Source of the DNA: Cricetomys ansorgei
Lineage: Eukaryota; Chordata; Mammalia; Rodentia; Nesomyidae
Direction of reading: 5' to 3'
DNA: 64,000 nt
NCBI GenBank assembly: GCA_026225945.1
Contig: JAMJFZ010001133.1
Coordinates: 14,304,001-14,368,000, forward strand
A program made the position numbers and the translations under genes. This document shows positions 35,401 through 48,700 of the stretch, piece by piece (the first letter of the stretch is position 1; each line of letters opens with the position of its first letter). The notes under the pieces were generated by a model that was not told the DNA's origin, did no database searches, and saw nothing but the letters and a program-made list of their open reading frames with translations.

Positions 35401-38400
35401 CTAAAATATATAAAATCTCTTACTTGAGTCTGCATGTCAGAGATAACCTACAGAAATAGAGTTTCTGAATAATATAAATTGAGCCCTAAGAAATTTTGCC
35501 ACCTACTGTGAGCAAGCTTGGCAAGATTAAAAGAAAAAAAATGAACTATAAAAAAGCTGATGAATAATATTAGAATGATTATGTATAATTTTTTTCAAGG
35601 AAAAACTAACTGAAGTTTGCATTAAGGGGCCCTGTGTATGCTGTCCTCTTTGTTTGGAGAGTTCTTCTGTTCCTGTCCTTTTATTTGTGGGGAACAGTTG
35701 GTGGCTCAAGAAACAGCTCACAAATCATCCACCCAGTAAAAACTTCTCCAAATGAAGTTTAGTCTCCACAGCATTTCATTTATATTTCTGCAATTTTACT
35801 TTTTATTGTTGTGATTTATTTATTTGACCTTCTAGTACCTGTGCTGAACTTTGAGCTATTTAAAGGCAGAGATTACAAAATTGTTTTTATATAGTCAATG
35901 AATGTCTTAATTTTGCCACTAGGACACTAGCTTAGACTATTCAGTAAATTATTTTATTTAACTATCATTTTTAGTATTCTGATCAGATTTGATTTAAAAA
36001 GCTTGCTTCTACTTCAAAGTTATAAATCAGAGCCACAAATAAACTAAAGCAAAAGGGAACTATAGTAATCAAAACAAACAGAAAAGAATGCTGGGCTGGA
36101 TAAGGTCAACGGACTGGTTAATTCTTAGTCTGTGAGAGACAGTATCAACCAATATCCTCATCTAGTCAAGTGACAGAGTAGTCAGACTATTCACCACATC
36201 TGAAAGCACCATGGCTCCTTACCCATCTTAAATGTTTAAACTTTAACTTTACTTTAAACATGGACCATGCATATATAAACCTACATATCACTAGCATCCC
36301 TCTACTTGTAAAAGTAAACACAGAAATGCTAAAGCAAATAGCCAATAAAGAAATTAAAAGAATAGGCAAGTACAACAAAGATAATACTCATTCCTAAGTG
36401 GAACATGACCGAAACAAGCCAACTTACTGCATTCTATCAAAGGAGAAAAATACTCAGAAAAAAAAGTGAGATCACTATGCATCACAAAATGCCAGATCCT
36501 GTGACAAAGATAATACTCTGATCCTCAAGGGATTCTAACTCTCTAGGTAGTTGGACAAATAAACAAATAATTAGAATGTGCAAGTGTTGAATCTGAGATA
36601 TAAACAAAACATAGAAGAGGGCACAATAGGAGGGACAGGTTTTAGGGGGACACCAGGGAAAGCTTTGCTTAATTAGCTAATAATTAATAACTGAGTCTTA
36701 AAACATGAACAGGCATTTTTAAGCAGAAAAAAAAAGACTATGAGATCTGAACAATAGTGATAATTTCACAGGTAAATTGCAACATGATGTAACTCTTAAA
36801 AACAGGAGCTATTCTTACATTAACTCATATTGCTTAAAAAAAATAACAAATTCTAGAACTGTGGAAAAATATTTCCCAATAAGGAAACTCAGTCTCTGTA
36901 AACATAGGAGGATTTGGTTAATTTGGAAAGACAGACGTTTTCTGATACCTTTATATCTCAGATGAAGACAATTCAGTCGTGAAACAAAGATTCAATACAT
37001 GCTGCTAGCACACTGCCAGTATCATTATCACCAAAGAAATTATACACACTATTTAAGCAATAGTACACTTGGAAATGGAAGATCTAGTTTTGAGGGTCAT
37101 CCCTGAAGCTAAGCAGCTTTGCAACCTTAGACAAGCCATCCCCTCCAACCCAGCCAGCCAGATTCTGTATGTGACAATTATCCCCCTTTACTCCAAGAAC
37201 TGGGGAAAGTGCATTAAAAACAAAAGTGTGAAAGCAACCTATAAGTACCAGTCCTATCCCAAATATGAAAATCTGTGTATTACGGTAGAAATGTTTATGC
37301 ATCAACTTTAAGCCAAGTTATTTCTCTCAGCAAAGGACAGAACTTGTTAAAAGGAGGCACATCTAAATATTTACAGTTCTATAAAATTTTGTATCAATGT
37401 TTGTGCTATATTAGCAAACTGAGAGAGAAATCTAAGTTACATTATCTGTTTCATTAAAGTAAGCAGAGTGGTTCAATGCATATTCAAGCACATGTATCTG
37501 ATGGTTCTTATACTACCTCTAATATGCAACAATATGCTACTAATATGCTACTTTTTCTCCATAAAGTATTAATCCGTACCACTTATTCCTGTTCCAAATA
37601 CTATTCAAGTGACCCAGTTTGCCTAGTAAAAGCGTAAAAATTTAAAGTCACTTATAATACTATATAATAAATCATTTTGAAACTCAAAAAAAGCTCACAA
37701 TATAGTTTTGATATGAACTTTTTCATGTAAATCCATCCAATTGTCCTATATGCACTTTTATTTCTCTCTTCAGCTTGTTCTGAGTCACCAATAGAAAGCA
37801 TACCCACTCAATGCCATCTCCTCACAGAATGGTGCTTTGGCGATAATCTCTAGGTAGCATATTTTATTTAGTAACTAAGAACCCTTATTTTAGAATCTAA
37901 GGATCTAAAATGTAGAAAAGCTATTCAGTGTCTTAAATAATATTGTCTAACTCCTTCCCATATTTGTAGTTTTCCTTTCTGAATTACCTGTAAAGAGTAG
38001 TATTTACAAAACAGTATTCTAAGGATTGGACTATGCATTTCAATTTCACAAATGTGAAATTCAAAAACTGTCACTCGTTAAGATATTCCCTAAAATTATT
38101 TTCTAAAACTAAGTTATCATAAAATGGTATTTAATCTTCTAACTTGCCTCTTAGGCTTGTTACCCAAGTAGTCTTCTAAATATTTAAGCAAATACTCCCA
38201 GAAGGAGGTATTATTTGCCTGGGATCATCATTCATGCCCTACTGTGTCTCCATGTAAGATTCAACCATATGAGGGAAGAAACAGATGCAGCAGGTTCCAG
38301 ACCAAAAAACGTGTGCTACTTCATGCCTATTCCTTACCTATTTCCTATCTTTTTCAAAGTAGGAAATTAGAACAGAAAGAGAAAGAGAGGGAGATAAGGA

Positions 38401-38852
38401 GGGACAGAGAGTGCCAGAGGCACCATTTGAAAAGAGTGCAGGATTTAGAACATGAAAGGTGGGTACGTGAGATCTTTTTGATAGGTTCCCAGGCTCAAGT
38501 ATTTTCAATGTATTTTAGTTAAGTCACTCTTCTTTCAGACTAAGAATATAAACAACAATAAGTAGTTAAATACAGTTATCTATGCCCTAAGCTTTTTTGC
38601 ATGCAATAATTTCACTTAATATGCACAACAATCTAATCAGGTAGATAACCCTCTTTATAGAAACATGACAGAAAAAAGAGAAACAGAACATTTATAACGA
38701 CAATAAACTATAAAATAATTATAATATAGCTGTGAAATTATTTAACTTTTTCCTATTACTGAATAGTTAGATTGTTGTTAATTATTTTATAGCATTGAAC
38801 TCCATTTACTCTCTAACCTGCCCAAGGGTAAAATTTTCTAAGCTAAAAAACA
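35401..38852. other. Intronic DNA without recognised repeats
   Basis: About 3.4 kb with no SINE or LINE recognised. A purine-rich patch lies at 38362-38425. Short open frames (for example 38244-38522 and 37069-37311) resemble no family. Confidence 0.4.
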
Positions 38853-38854
38853 TA

Positions 38855-39048
38855 GGGCTAGGGATTTAGTTCAGTTGGCACAATGTTTGCTTAGCATGCT
38901 AGGTGCTTGTTTCAGTTCCCAGTACCACATAAACAGGGTATGATGAAGTACACTGTAACCCCAGCAATAAGAAGGTACAGACAGGCAGACCAGAAATTCA
39001 TTCTGCTATATACTGAATTCTAGGTCTGCCATCTCAAAAATAATTTTT
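38855..39048 (+). repeat. B4-like (ID/B1 composite) SINE
   Basis: ID-like half (AGGGCTAGGGATTTAGTTCA, GTTTGCTTAGCATGCTAGGT, TTTCAGTTCCCAGTACCACA) joined to a decayed B1-like half (ACTGTAACCCCAGCAATAAG ... CTGCCATCTCAAAAATAAT). Confidence 0.75.
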
Positions 39049-39662
39049 AAAAAACTAAGAATTAAGCAGAGGTTAATTTCAAATTAACCTCTTTCAAATT
39101 CTTGATAAATATTGCTAAAATGACATTTAGAAGAGTTATAACAAGTTTATCCTCAATAACAATATCCTTTTATACATTCCCTAAAAATCAATAATCATTT
39201 TGTTCATGCTACACTTCAGGTTCTTGTTTAGTTAAAGTGGATGCTGATAGTAATTAACCACGTTTATTTCTCCTTTTTGAAACATACCAAGCTCTTTAAC
39301 CAACCCATACTTCTATTGTTTGTCTTGTAATACTTAATACTGCACAGAATTTTTTTTTCAATTTACAATTTAAAATATTAAGAGCCTTTGGCATGCCATC
39401 ATTAGAAATAGAACTCAAATAAGCAAACTAGGAAAAGAGTTACCTTAATACACTTGAACAACTGAACATGTAACCTACTGACTTGATGTGTTTCAAAGAT
39501 ACTCTCCGCAATCCACCTCTTGGTGCAAGTATCTTTGTGCTACCTCAGTTATCAAGTGGATTCCACTTTTCACTATGGAGGACTGCCAGTCAATTCTACA
39601 TTTACATTCTAACATTTTAACAACCCACTGAAATTTTCTGAAACAGAATAAGTTATCTAAAA

Positions 39663-39913
39663 TAAGAATTTTATTATATTATATAATTATATATTATATA
39701 TAGTATATATAATATTAATTATATTATATAATATATAATATAATATATATATTTATAACTATATTATATATATTATATATAACTATATAACTATATATAT
39801 TATATATTATATAATACCTATATAATTATATTATATAATATATAATATAACTATATAACTATATATAATATATATTATATAATAACTATATAATATAATT
39901 ATATTATATTATT
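39663..39913. repeat. AT-only palindrome-rich island, about 250 bp
   Basis: Almost purely A/T, made of TATATA, AATATATAATATAA, and AACTATATAACTATAT-like units with extensive self-complementarity, interrupted by only a few C or G bases. It is flanked by ACAGAATAAGTTATCTAAAA (39643-39662) and ACAGAATAAGTTGTCTAAAA (39914-39933), a 20-bp direct repeat with one mismatch. Confidence 0.93.
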
Positions 39914-40019
39914 ACAGAATAAGTTGTCTAAAAAGTACAGCTACATTTTATAAACAGTATCTGATGCTGATGAGCCAATTTTCTGTTTTTGTGTATGGTC
40001 CAAAGAAACCCCAAAGTAT

Positions 40020-40058
40020 AAAAAATAATAATAATAAATAAATAAAATAAATAAAAAT
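40020..40058. repeat. (AAT)n/(AAAT)n microsatellite
   Basis: AATAATAATAATAAATAAAT-type units in an A-rich tract. Confidence 0.9.
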
Positions 40059-40186
40059 GAGAAAATATGATTCCTCAAATGGGTATCAGAAAATCTGAAA
40101 CTGTTAACAGCAAAAAAGACCGGATGCTGAGCAACCGAAGCCCAAAGAAATATGTAACACTCAGATCATATTATTCACACATAGTT

Positions 40187-40222
40187 AGATGGATGGATGG
40201 ATAGATAAGCAGACAGACAGAA
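40187..40222. repeat. (GGAT)n/(GACA)n microsatellite
   Basis: GATGGATGGATGGATAGATA followed by GACAGACAG units. Confidence 0.85.
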
Positions 40223-40436
40223 CTTGCTTTAATACCAGTATTTTTACTGTCTTTGTCTGAAACAGAAAATGTACTCACCAGCTTACCACCCAGTCTAATT
40301 TTAATATTACAAGCATGATTTGGTCACCTCAAATCATACATCTTTTTAATGGTAACCTCATAAGCTGACAGTATGTGGCTATATAAGAAATTCAAAATTC
40401 AAGTATCTTCCATATAACTAATATGCAACAGTTAAA

Positions 40437-40474
40437 ACACACACACACCCACACACACACACACACACACACAG
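40437..40474. repeat. (CA)n microsatellite
   Basis: CA run with one CCCACA interruption. The minus-strand frame at 40392-40580 is generated by it. Confidence 0.93.
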
Positions 40475-40749
40475 AACCATAATTACTGACACTTAACCAA
40501 GCAGACCTGTAAAGCAAATCATGGTCCCTAATTCTAAGTGTATTCATGGTCAGAACAGCCATAATTCCACATCCTGGCAAATAGAATTATTCAGCCAGCT
40601 AATTTTTAAGCTAATTTTTAAGCATTCAGTCAGAAAACTTCACTTTTCCATTATCTCCCCAGAAGATTTCATTCTAGCAGGTATACTGCTCAGGAGACCA
40701 ACTTCTTGGGATGTCTTGGAGACTTCAGATGAGAACTACTGAGAGAAAA

Positions 40750-43321
40750 CTCTGGAGTGTTAAAACAATCCTGAATGATAAAAGAACTGTAGGAGGTATC
40801 ACCATGCCAGACTTCAAGTTATAATATAGAGCTATAGTAATACAAACAGCATGGGATTGGCACAAAAACAGACACGTTGATCAATAGGATAGAATTGAAG
40901 ACATAGACATAAATCCACACACCTATGAACACCTGATTTTTTTTTTATAAAGAGGCCAGAAATACACACTAGAATAAAACATCTTCAACAAATGGTATCA
41001 GTCACCTGGAGAGTTTCATGAAGAAGAATGCAAATAGATCCATTCATACTTATCATCCTTCACAAAACTCAACTCCAAATGGATCAAAGACCTCATCATA
41101 AAACAAGATACACTGAACCTGATAGAAGAAAGAGTGGGAAATAGCCTGAATGCACTGACACAGGAGAGAACTTCCTGAACAGAACACCATTAGTACAGGC
41201 ACTAAAATCAACAATTAATAAATGAGATCTCATGAAAATGAAAAGCTTCTGGAAGGCAAAGGACACTGTCATTCACATAAAGTGGCAGCCTACAGTATGG
41301 GAAATGATTTTTATCAACTACACATTCAATAAAGAATTAATATACAAAATATACAAAGAATTCAAAAAACCAGATATCAAGAAAGCAAGTAACTCAGTTA
41401 AAACACAGGGTGCAGATCTAAACAGAGAATTCTCAACACAGGAAACTCACATGGTTAAGAAACACTATGTTCAACATCCTTAACTATCAGGAAAATACAA
41501 ATCAAAACTACTTCCGAGATTTCAGCTTACACCTGTCAAAATGGTTAAGATCAATAATACAAAAGTGACAGCTCATGCTGGTGAGGATATGAAATAAGAA
41601 CACTTATCCATTGTTGATGGGAGTGCAAACTTGCACAGCCAATATAGAAACCAGTATAGTAGTTCCTCAGGAAGATGGGAATCAATCTTCCTCAAGATCT
41701 AGCTATACCATTATGGGCAACCAAAGGTTGCTTTATCCTACCACAGAGACACTTGTTAAATCATGTTCACATGCTGATCCAATTCACCAGAAATCAAAAC
41801 AACCTAGATGTTCCTCAACAAAAGAATAAATAAAGAAAATGTATTTCATTTATACAATGGGGTATCCCTTAGCTGCTAACAAAAAATGAAATCATGAAAT
41901 TTACAGGTAAATGGATGGAACTAGAAAAAAAATTATCCTGAGTTAGGTATTCCAGACCACAAAAAAGAAATGTGGTATGCATTCTATAATATCGTTATAT
42001 GGATATTACCAGTTAATTCAATGATAACCAAGCTACAATCTATAAAAGCATAGAGGTTAGATATAGAGTAAGGAACGAGGGGGAAAATTATATATATAAA
42101 TTTAAATGATACTGCCAAATGATGTGGGAGAGAAAACAACTGACCACCTCTTGTCACCAACTGAAACTTGCAGTACAGGGACTGGATTACATCTAATAGA
42201 GTTGTTAGTCAAAGGGGTCCCACGGGAATCCCTTATAGGTCGCTCTCCACAAACTGATATCAAGGCTCCATTGCTGAAGAAAACACACCTATACAGTTCA
42301 TTGAACATGGAAGGGTGGAGCTGTTGCCTACATACAGCCTTCACTCATACATTCTAGCATCTTTGGTACAAGAAGATACTCTACATGCTACCAAAAGAGA
42401 AATATAAACACCAACCCAGCCACAAACCTTTGGATCAACAATGGTGTCCTGCCTGCAAGATATGCACGGGCAATGGTGGCAAAAAGCTTATGGGAGTAAT
42501 CTGATTTAAGGGCTACTCCATGAGACGTAATCCATAATTACCCAACAGTGGTTGAGTGACCAAGAAGCTAAGAGTATATAGCTCAGGGGCCTAGGGGAAA
42601 ACCAAACACTAATGTTCTAAAAAAAAATTTAAGTGACAATAAAAGGACTCCAAATGACATTTTGCTATACTCAAAAATCAGTGCCTTGCTCAGCCATCAT
42701 TGGAGAAGCTTCCTCCTGTGACAAGTGGGAACAAATATAGAGACCCACAAGCAGACATTATGCAGAGAATGGGAGACCTTGAACATTCATCCATAAAAAG
42801 GATGTCTCCATCAAATCCTTCCCCTCATGGTTCAAGGAACCCTGTAGAAGAGGATGCAGAGTGTGAGAGCCAGGAAGGATAGAGGACACCTAAAAAAACA
42901 CAGGCCCTCTAAATCAGCATGATCAAAGCACATGTGAACTCACAGAGACAGCATAAGGCCTGCACAAGTCTACATCAGGTCCTTTAAGTATATATTATGA
43001 CTTCTAGTTTATGTTTTTATGCAATTCCTGAGTGTGTTAATAAATGGGTCTCTCTCTCTCTCTCTTATGCCTTCTCTTGGGATTACTTCTTTCTGTTTGC
43101 TTTGTTCAATTCCAATGTGTTAGTTTTTGTTTTATCACATTATATTTTGTTTTATTACTATCCTTTAGAAGCCTGTTTGTTTTTTAATAAGAGACAAAAA
43201 GTGATTGGGTCAGGTAGGAGGGGAGGTGGGTCGGAACTGGGAGGAGTAGAGGGAGGGGAAACCATTATCAGGATATATTATGTGAAAAAAAAATCTATTT
43301 TCAATAAAAAGAAAAAAGTAT
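40750..43321 (+). repeat. LINE-1 (Lx-type), 5'-truncated, ORF2 3' end plus 3' UTR
   Basis: The longest transposon piece here, about 2.6 kb. From 40750 it shows reverse-transcriptase-distal ORF2 blocks (AACAATCCTGAATGATAAAAG, cited by core CAATCCTGAATGATAAAAG; GATCAATAGGATAGAATTGA; TTCAACAAATGGTATCAG). It continues through GTTCAACATCCTTAACTATC and TTGTTGATGGGAGTGCAAAC to AAATGGATGGAACTAGAAAA. A long 3' UTR follows from about 41960, including GAGTAGAGGGAGGGGAAACC and a terminal AATAAAAAGAAAAAAG. Frames are broken by stops and indels, so it is dead. It runs in sense on the plus strand, antisense to Nbea transcription. Confidence 0.88.
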
Positions 43322-44499
43322 AATCATTAGAATATAACCAATTCAGCCTCTGATTATTGTATCTAAATTAAAAGAATTGAAGACAGAATTTTTTCTTCAA
43401 TTGCTCTTTCCTGTATGAATGGCCAATTATCTCTGCTCCATCAGTCATCTCAGGCTGTCTTCTTCACTGTTTCATCAGATACAATTTCAGTTACTACTAT
43501 AACATTAAAGGTTGCTTTTATGTGCAGATGTGTTCTAACAGAAATATGAATAATGAAGAGTTGACTGGCAAAAAAAGGAGAAGAAGAATGTGGGCTTTTG
43601 ATCAGGCTGAATATTTTCTGCAAGCACAGTTTCCCTAAAACCTTACTGAACTTTTGGTCATGAACTTCAGTCAAGAACTTGAATTAGGAACCAAAACAAT
43701 AGATCTTGCCAAGATACAGGATACCAATTTAGGTTCAGCTTTTAGTCTTACAGAAACAGGTCTTGCTTTAACCCTCATCTTAGTATCTTCCCTACAGCAC
43801 AATAAACAAACACTGAGACTGAGGTGGCACAGCTACTCTACCCTGAGTGAGAGTTAAGAGTACCCTGAGCATTAGAGTTTAATGCTCTTAAACTGGATTC
43901 ACCGTGACTTGAGTCTGAATGTGGGAGTACACTGCATGAGGTACTAGGACAAAGCTTAAAATGGAACTTTTTTCATTCAAACTACTGCTTTCTTATCAAC
44001 TTAGCATAAGGTAAAAATAATTGCTTTTTAGCTTACGAAGTTCTTGATGTTTTGATGCTCTTCTACCTTGGATGGCAGCTACTGCAGAAGAGACCTCTCT
44101 TACTTGAAAAGACTACATTTTCTTTTCTTCTTTGCTTTCAAGTATGCAAGCTTAGACCAAAGCAAGTTGTTCTTGTATAAGACACTGTAAGGTTTCCCAA
44201 GGGGTATCCAGCATCCCTAAATTCCAGCCTAAATAGTAGCATGGGCAAGGTAACACAGTGACAACTTAAACAGCTGCTTTATAATCATTAAAAGAAGATG
44301 CCAAGAAAGGCAATGTCCTCATTGCACTACACCCAGCTTCAGCTTGTAAATTCTGTATCTTACAACGTCTCATTTCAAATACTAACTTTGTGCTAGCAGG
44401 GTAATTCCACTCACAAGTGACAAAAACCCAATTTCAATTGATTTGAAACTAGTAACAATGATAACATATTTTAAGAGCATTAAAGATGACTAGTTTCAT
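43322..44499. other. Intronic DNA without recognised features
   Basis: No repeat family or exon recognised. The frames at 43450-43674 (minus) and 43654-43857 (plus) were examined as possible processed-pseudogene remnants but match nothing I recognise. Confidence 0.4.
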
Positions 44500-44795
44500 T
44501 CTGTTTTTTCTAAACACCAAGGACAAAAACAACGTCAGAGCAGAAACTCAAACAGAAACTTGACATAAAGACCAGGAGGGACTGTTACTTGTTTGAAGGC
44601 CCGTGCTTAGCTACCCCAGGCATTTCTACTCAGGGAATGGTGCCACCCACTGTGACTGGGGCCCTCCTACATCAATTAGCAAATAAGAGAGTACTCCACA
44701 GCTATGCCCACAGGCCAATCTGATCTCGTAATTCCTCAATCAGGGGACTCTAGGCTGTGTCAAGTTGACAATTAAAGCTAACTAAGACAAACAAA
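44500..44795. repeat. Rodent dispersed repeat related to 43-416
   Basis: GAATGGTGCCACCCACTGTG, ACTGGGGCCCTCCTACATCA and GTGTCAAGTTGACAATTAAA with the end CTAACTAAGACA repeat the 3' block order of the element at 43-416, strongly diverged. Confidence 0.55.
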
Positions 44796-45257
44796 CAATC
44801 ATGACAGGCACAGAGGCACCGATGTCATTTAGCTCTCTTGGGTTCACACTTGGTCAAATGTTAAGGCAGGCACTACAGTCATATACTGAAGACACTATCT
44901 ACTAAGTATCTTGACCAGAAGGGTCTAACAAGTCCTGGCACCAACTATGTGACTCCCCTATGATAAATGTTCAACCTAAATCAATAATGGGTATTAGCCA
45001 CCCTCCCTAGGATCCCTCCACCTCAACAAGATAACTGAGAATGGGAGTGCATATGAGTGAATGTCCATTCGAGAAAAACTGAGGTACTGTAATAAAAGAA
45101 GCATAAGCTAAGCTAACTATTCTTGTTAATGCTTCTTTTCATATTCTTCTTTGATGACTATGCACTTTCTTTCTTAATAACAGAAAAATAAAAATAACAT
45201 GAAAAGATGTTACCACATTCTTAGTCCCATGATGTCAGTTAAAAACAATTATTTATG

Positions 45258-45392
45258 AAAATACTTAGGAAGCAGAGGCAGGAGGGTTTTTCTGAACTAT
45301 AAGGCCATCCTTATACTGATTTCTAAGTCAACCAGGTCTACATTGTAAGACTGTGTCCAAAAACAAAACAAAACAACAAAAAAAAAAAACTT
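45258..45392 (+). repeat. B1 SINE, diverged
   Basis: GGAAGCAGAGGCAGGAGGGT, AAGTCAACCAGGTCTACATT and GTAAGACTGTGTCCAAAAAC with an A/C-rich tail. The 5' end is decayed. Confidence 0.75.
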
Positions 45393-45468
45393 AATAGGTA
45401 GCATACACATATCCAACATACTTAGGATATATTCTATTTATATCATTTCTTTGGATTATAATCTAGAC

Positions 45469-45681
45469 CAGTAATTCTCAACCTGTGGGTCACATTCCCC
45501 AAATGACCCTTTCACAGGGGTCACCTAAGCCCATCTGCAGATCACATATTTACACACTACTCTTTATAACAGTAGCAAAATTACAGTTAGGAAATGGCAA
45601 CAAAAATAATTTTATGGTTGGGGTCGCAACATGAGGAACTGCATTAAAGGGTCACAGCATTAGGGAGGTTGAGAACCACTG
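45469..45681. mobile_element. URR1-like non-autonomous hAT (Charlie) element with 8-bp TSD
   Basis: A 213-bp element with terminal inverted repeats CAGTAATTCTCAAC and, inverted at the right end, CAGTGGTTCTCAAC (12 of 14 match). It is flanked by a perfect 8-bp target-site duplication ATCTAGAC (45461-45468 and 45682-45689). Internal blocks CTGTGGGTCACATTCCCCAA and TTAAAGGGTCACAGCATTAG match the rodent URR1 family. TIR sequence and 8-bp TSD are diagnostic of hAT transposition. It has no coding capacity. Confidence 0.88.
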
Positions 45682-45714
45682 ATCTAGACCCTACTGGATT
45701 TTCTATTTATTTTG

Positions 45715-45790
45715 TGTTTTGCAACAAGGTCTCATTTAGGCAAAGCTGGCCACTAACTCAGTATGTAGAGTATGTAGCTTTCATAGCTAG
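45715..45790 (-). repeat. Possible B1 fragment, minus strand
   Basis: CAACAAGGTCTCATTTAGGC, AAAGCTGGCCACTAACTCAG and TATGTAG resemble the antisense of a B1 3' half. Short and diverged. Confidence 0.4.
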
Positions 45791-45799
45791 TCCTAATTA

Positions 45800-48700
45800 T
45801 TACTGCTTTCTAATAGTATTCTGCATCTTCGAAATGCATCTAACTATCAAAGAGCCAGACATACACACATAAAAAACATGTAAAAGATTGTGTCTTGTCC
45901 TCATGGAGGTCAGAGCTAAAAGGTGTAACACACATAAAAAACTGTAATACAGAGAATGACTGGTATGTAGTATAAAAAACAGTACATAGATTATATAAAG
46001 TAAAGGCATAAGATGTGAAAAACCTGCAATGGATACACAGCATTCTAAATAAACAAAAACGTGCAGATGAATCAACGTAATACCACTACCCTGGGAAACA
46101 AAAAGGAACTGCGCTGTGAAATCTACTAAGTTAAACTATGCTTGGAAATGTATCTCAAGAGTCAAGAGAAAACCTTGGAACACTTTCAGTCAATGGCCTA
46201 ACTGGTACCAAAAACCCAGCTGTAAACAAAGTATTTATCTAAAATTATAAAACTTGATCACAGAAAGCTACATGATAGTTGCTGCTTTACTATCATTAAA
46301 TGACCATTTTTAGTGTCATTATATGCTACATATATCCTTAAGCTCCTTAAGATTCCAAATCTTACACTGTTCATATTACATGTTACACTTTTCATACTAA
46401 ACAGTAAGAATAAATATAAAGCTACTATAAGCTCAAATACAAATATATATTAATATGCAAGAAATCATCTTAATATAAATGTAGTTTCATTAAATTAAAC
46501 ACTTCCATGAGTCTATGTAAGATACAATTGTGAATTTTTGCATTTATTTTTGAAATTGTAATTTAATTTCAATGTTTCTCCCTTCTCTTTCATCTCTCCA
46601 AGACTTCCCATATATCCCTCCCCACTCTGTTTCAAATTCATGGCCTCTTTTTTTCTTTAACAATTGTGTATTTTTAATATATTCAATTTATTTGTATAAA
46701 TTTAATAAATTCAATTTGTGTATATTTAGTTTATGAGCCTATATCAATAAAATATAAATTATTCTGATTATCAACTTACAAATGAATAGATTGTCAAGGA
46801 AGAAGATTTATGGTCATTGTTTAGTATGAAAATAACAAAATTTTCCTTCTAACAAAACTACCATGATCCACATACTAAGAGGAATTAAGAGTCTAAATGC
46901 CCTCATACATTTAGTTGAATCTTTCAACATACTAAATAGTTATATCACATATATATTTTTAAGAAGTCAAAGAACTATCATTCCTACCACTAAAGACTCA
47001 ATATCTTATAGTAATTAATTAAAAATAATCTATAAACTCATGAAAAAAATCAAATTCAATAACTCACAACAATAGTTGAATTCTACAATTAAAATTAAAA
47101 TTGTACTACCTAAAGCAGATTCAAAAACAATATTGCAATTATTCCATAAAATATTAATTCTGTTTTTATATTTTCTAAAACTTCATGTGTGCTAAAAAGA
47201 AACTTTGATGTTTATAAACAAAGATAAAACATGGCATGTACATAGCATTTACTAGAAGGAAGTGGATAACTTTCTATAAATATATGTCAAGTAATGTTTA
47301 CAAAGGAAACAATAGACTGAGTACACCTGTTTTACAAGAGAAAGCTAACCAATAAAATCTCTTCAACATAAGCTCTCTTATGATGCCACATTTAAAAATT
47401 CCTCCTGAAGCCAAAGCTTGGCAACTAGTTTCTGTCACTGGTAGAGCCACAAGGCAAACCCTTGGCCACACACTCCCCATGTAACCTTATTTTCAAACAT
47501 ATTCACTCATCTTCCTAATAGCTCTGCCCCACACTGGAATGTTTTACGTCACCTACAATACCATGATACACAATGCAAGCACCTACAGTGACATCAATCA
47601 CTTCATCTATCACACTGCTGATTCTTCACCACAACTCACCTGGGTAGGAGAAATGGCCCTCTGCCTTTGATAAAAAGCACAAAAATTACAGTTATCAGAG
47701 TTATGGTGAAGTCTTATATTTTACTACATACTTAAACTTTACTTTGCAATTTTTTTCAAGAAAGGTAAATATAAAGTAGCACCTGAAGACCAAACACTAG
47801 CATTCTCATATTTTCTTATTATACATAAAAAAATAAATGAACAGGAAAAACAGAAATATTTTGTCAAAGAGGACTATGCCAAAGTACTATACTATACTAT
47901 AAAAGCTCTCAAAGTTGTGTTAGTTCCCTTCTTTTCTTTTCTGTCACAGAACAATGTAGGAGACATTTCACTTTTTCTATCTTACATTGTTCTTTCACAT
48001 TTTAAATTAAGACCAAAAGTAAAAGAAATTCGTTTTAGAAAAATTAAAGGCTCCCAACTTCTAGTAAGTTAGTCAGTACTCTAAATGAATTTTTCCTTAT
48101 TGTGTTTACTTCTTAAATAAAAATGAAGCGTTCATAATTATTGTAATGCCAAATATACTTTTAAAAATCACCTTAAATTCCACAATTTCAATTATGACTA
48201 TTTTTGAACAATAAAGCTTAAACCTACAATTCAAAACCTACACTGTATACGGCTAACTCAGAAACTACAATACAGCCAGCAAAACAATAATAAATAGCTC
48301 CTTTTGTCTTCTTCTCTTTAAATCCATGCAAGAAAATTTACACCTTGTATTTCTATTCCAAAAATCAACTTGGGTTACTACGGTGTGTGCAGTTTTGGTA
48401 TCACACAATTTATAAGGTCTATAAACTAAGAGTAAATATCTAAAAAGAAAAAAGAATGTTTGCATCTTTCGTGGTAGATTTCATTGCACTGAAGAGTTAA
48501 GATTTCTTTTTATCACAAGAGAAATACTTCACTTCCTTTTTTTAGTCTACCGTGTATCTACAGAACCCCATCTGTTAAGACCTAATCCAGCAAGCATGGC
48601 TGCTGCCACACAGTCCACACTGATTCCATATTCAAATCAGTTTCTAGCTTGTGAGAGCCCTACTGCCTCTTACTAGGTTATAATGCACTAGGTAAGCACA

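Noticed and set aside
41232..41483. 83-codon plus-strand frame beginning MKMKSFWKAKD
   Set aside because: This is residual LINE-1 ORF2 sequence inside the 40750-43321 element, not an independent gene.
43450..43857. Possible processed pseudogene around two adjacent frames on opposite strands
   Set aside because: No recognisable parent protein, no poly-A tail and no target-site duplication were seen.
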